Assembly: GCA_013822735.1 (NCBI GenBank)
Contig: PNKZ01000007.1
Coordinates: forward strand, 124,001 to 188,000
Reading direction: 5' to 3'
From: Pirellula sp.
GTDB lineage: Bacteria; Planctomycetota; Planctomycetia; Pirellulales; PNKZ01
DNA: 64,000 bases
Shown here in pieces: positions 63,527-64,000 of the stretch. The notes beneath the pieces are model-generated. The model saw only the letters and a program-made list of their open reading frames with translations. It was not told where the DNA came from and did no database searches. Position 1 is the stretch's first letter, and each line of letters starts with the position of its first letter. The position numbers and the translations under genes were made by a program.

Positions 63527-63823
63527 CTACGTGGGTTCGCCGAGCTTTGCCGGCGGGTTTGCCTTGGTGAACACGGCAAAATAAGCGTAGACGCCCGCCA
63601 CGCCGCCGAATGTGAAGGCGCCCATCCAATCGCGACCGAATAGTTCGACGAGCGCGAGCAAGCCGAACGTCACCGCGAAAGTCGTGTGGGCACTCCAATT
63701 GAGCGAGCCGAACCACTTGGCGTAGCGCTCGACCAACCGCGGATGCCGGATGAGAAAATAGGCGCCGACCGTCAGACAGACGCTGGCGCAAAGAACGACG
63801 AACAACAAGTAGTGATACAGCAT
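63527..63823 (-). CDS. Small membrane protein (paralogue of 62494-62787)
   Basis: A 98-residue protein with segments YHYLLFVVLCASVCLTVGAYF, HTTFAVTFGLLALVELF and GAFTFGGVAGVYAYFAVF, and a tail TKANPPAKLGEPT. The core YAKWFGSLNW parallels YGQWTLSLSW of the other copy. GGGAGAG precedes the ATG. A strong terminator follows, so it is a separate transcript from the lipoprotein gene. Confidence 0.7.
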   Translation of the reverse strand: MLYHYLLFVVLCASVCLTVGAYFLIRHPRLVERYAKWFGSLNWSAHTTFAVTFGLLALVELFGRDWMGAFTFGGVAGVYAYFAVFTKANPPAKLGEPT

Positions 63824-63941
63824 AAAACTCTCCCGAATATGACACGAAGCGGGTAATGGATATTGCGCGGGCAATGATCCATTACAGCGCCGCGGGAGAG
63901 CGAATGTTACGGGCCGATGTTACAAGGCAAGTGGGCGAACG

Positions 63942-64000
63942 TTAGCCGATGCGGTCTTTGCCCATGTACTTACGCAACACTTCGGGCACGACGATCGTGC
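63942..64000 (-). CDS. serS: Seryl-tRNA synthetase, C-terminal end (partial)
   Basis: Only the last 19 codons are inside the window: TIVVPEVLRKYMGKDRIG and a stop. This matches the SerRS C-terminus, which ends in a conserved VPEVLRPYMGG-like segment. The gene continues past the right edge. Confidence 0.72.
   Translation of the reverse strand, partial: TIVVPEVLRKYMGKDRIG

Overview
The window looks like a GC-rich chromosomal segment of a planctomycete, probably near the Pirellulales; this is inferred from gene content only. The indicators are two DUF1501 proteins with Tat signals, a PPC-domain secreted protein beside one of them, a DUF1559 prepilin-like protein, a DUF6807/PmoA-type protein, an Asp-box sialidase-like protein, a planctomycete-style Cys-rich exported protein, and LpxA, which implies an outer membrane. 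No rRNA, tRNA, CRISPR array, insertion sequence or prophage gene was found. The gene order is dense and chromosomal, with many short operons and clear hairpin terminators.

Layout. 1-8.7 kb (mostly minus strand): PPC protein, DUF1501, csrA with its own promoter and a likely CsrA self-binding site, a small conserved neighbour, a sialidase-like protein, a DUF6807 protein and two secreted proteins. 8.9-11.1 kb: two sugar-nucleotide enzymes (SDR epimerase, UDP-GlcNAc 2-epimerase) converge on a 16-bp hairpin. 11.2-14.8 kb: AhpD/AhpC peroxide defence with palindromic repeats, then an overlapping desaturase-methyltransferase pair. 15.4-22.3 kb: pyruvate phosphate dikinase, RlmN with a small overlapping gene, an FAD monooxygenase and an adenylate-kinase-like protein with a long C-terminal extension. 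22.5-28.2 kb: LpxA, a TPR protein, a RecA/KaiC-like ATPase, a D-threonine-aldolase-fold enzyme, a small secreted protein and a prepilin.

28.4-33.5 kb is a vitamin B12 uptake locus. Two separate cobalamin riboswitches precede a TonB-like gene and a BtuB-like receptor, with thymidylate kinase and a MEKHLA-domain gene between them. 33.6-41.3 kb: DUF1501, a coiled-coil protein, a class III aminotransferase, an aldehyde dehydrogenase and CstA. 41.5-47.5 kb: thioredoxin reductase, AsnRS, a glycosyltransferase and LutB/LutC. 47.7-51.4 kb: the Cys-rich protein, a coiled-coil pair, CarA, and a candidate free-standing small RNA ending in a U-tract terminator. 51.5-58.9 kb: an aminotransferase, a cytochrome bd-like two-gene unit with a fused haem c domain, a duplicated PpiC-type chaperone and a Tat-exported GDPD. 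58.9-62.4 kb: the rpsB-tsf-pyrH-frr translation operon with a recognisable promoter. 62.5-64 kb: two related small membrane proteins flank a lipoprotein, then the 3' end of serS.

No wholly new multi-gene system was identified. The strongest items for follow-up are the paired B12 riboswitch locus, the orphan structured RNA near 51.2-51.36 kb, the csrA control region, the adenylate kinase fusion and the bd-like oxidase. Function calls rest on motif recognition by eye; starts were chosen by ribosome-binding site and family N-terminus.
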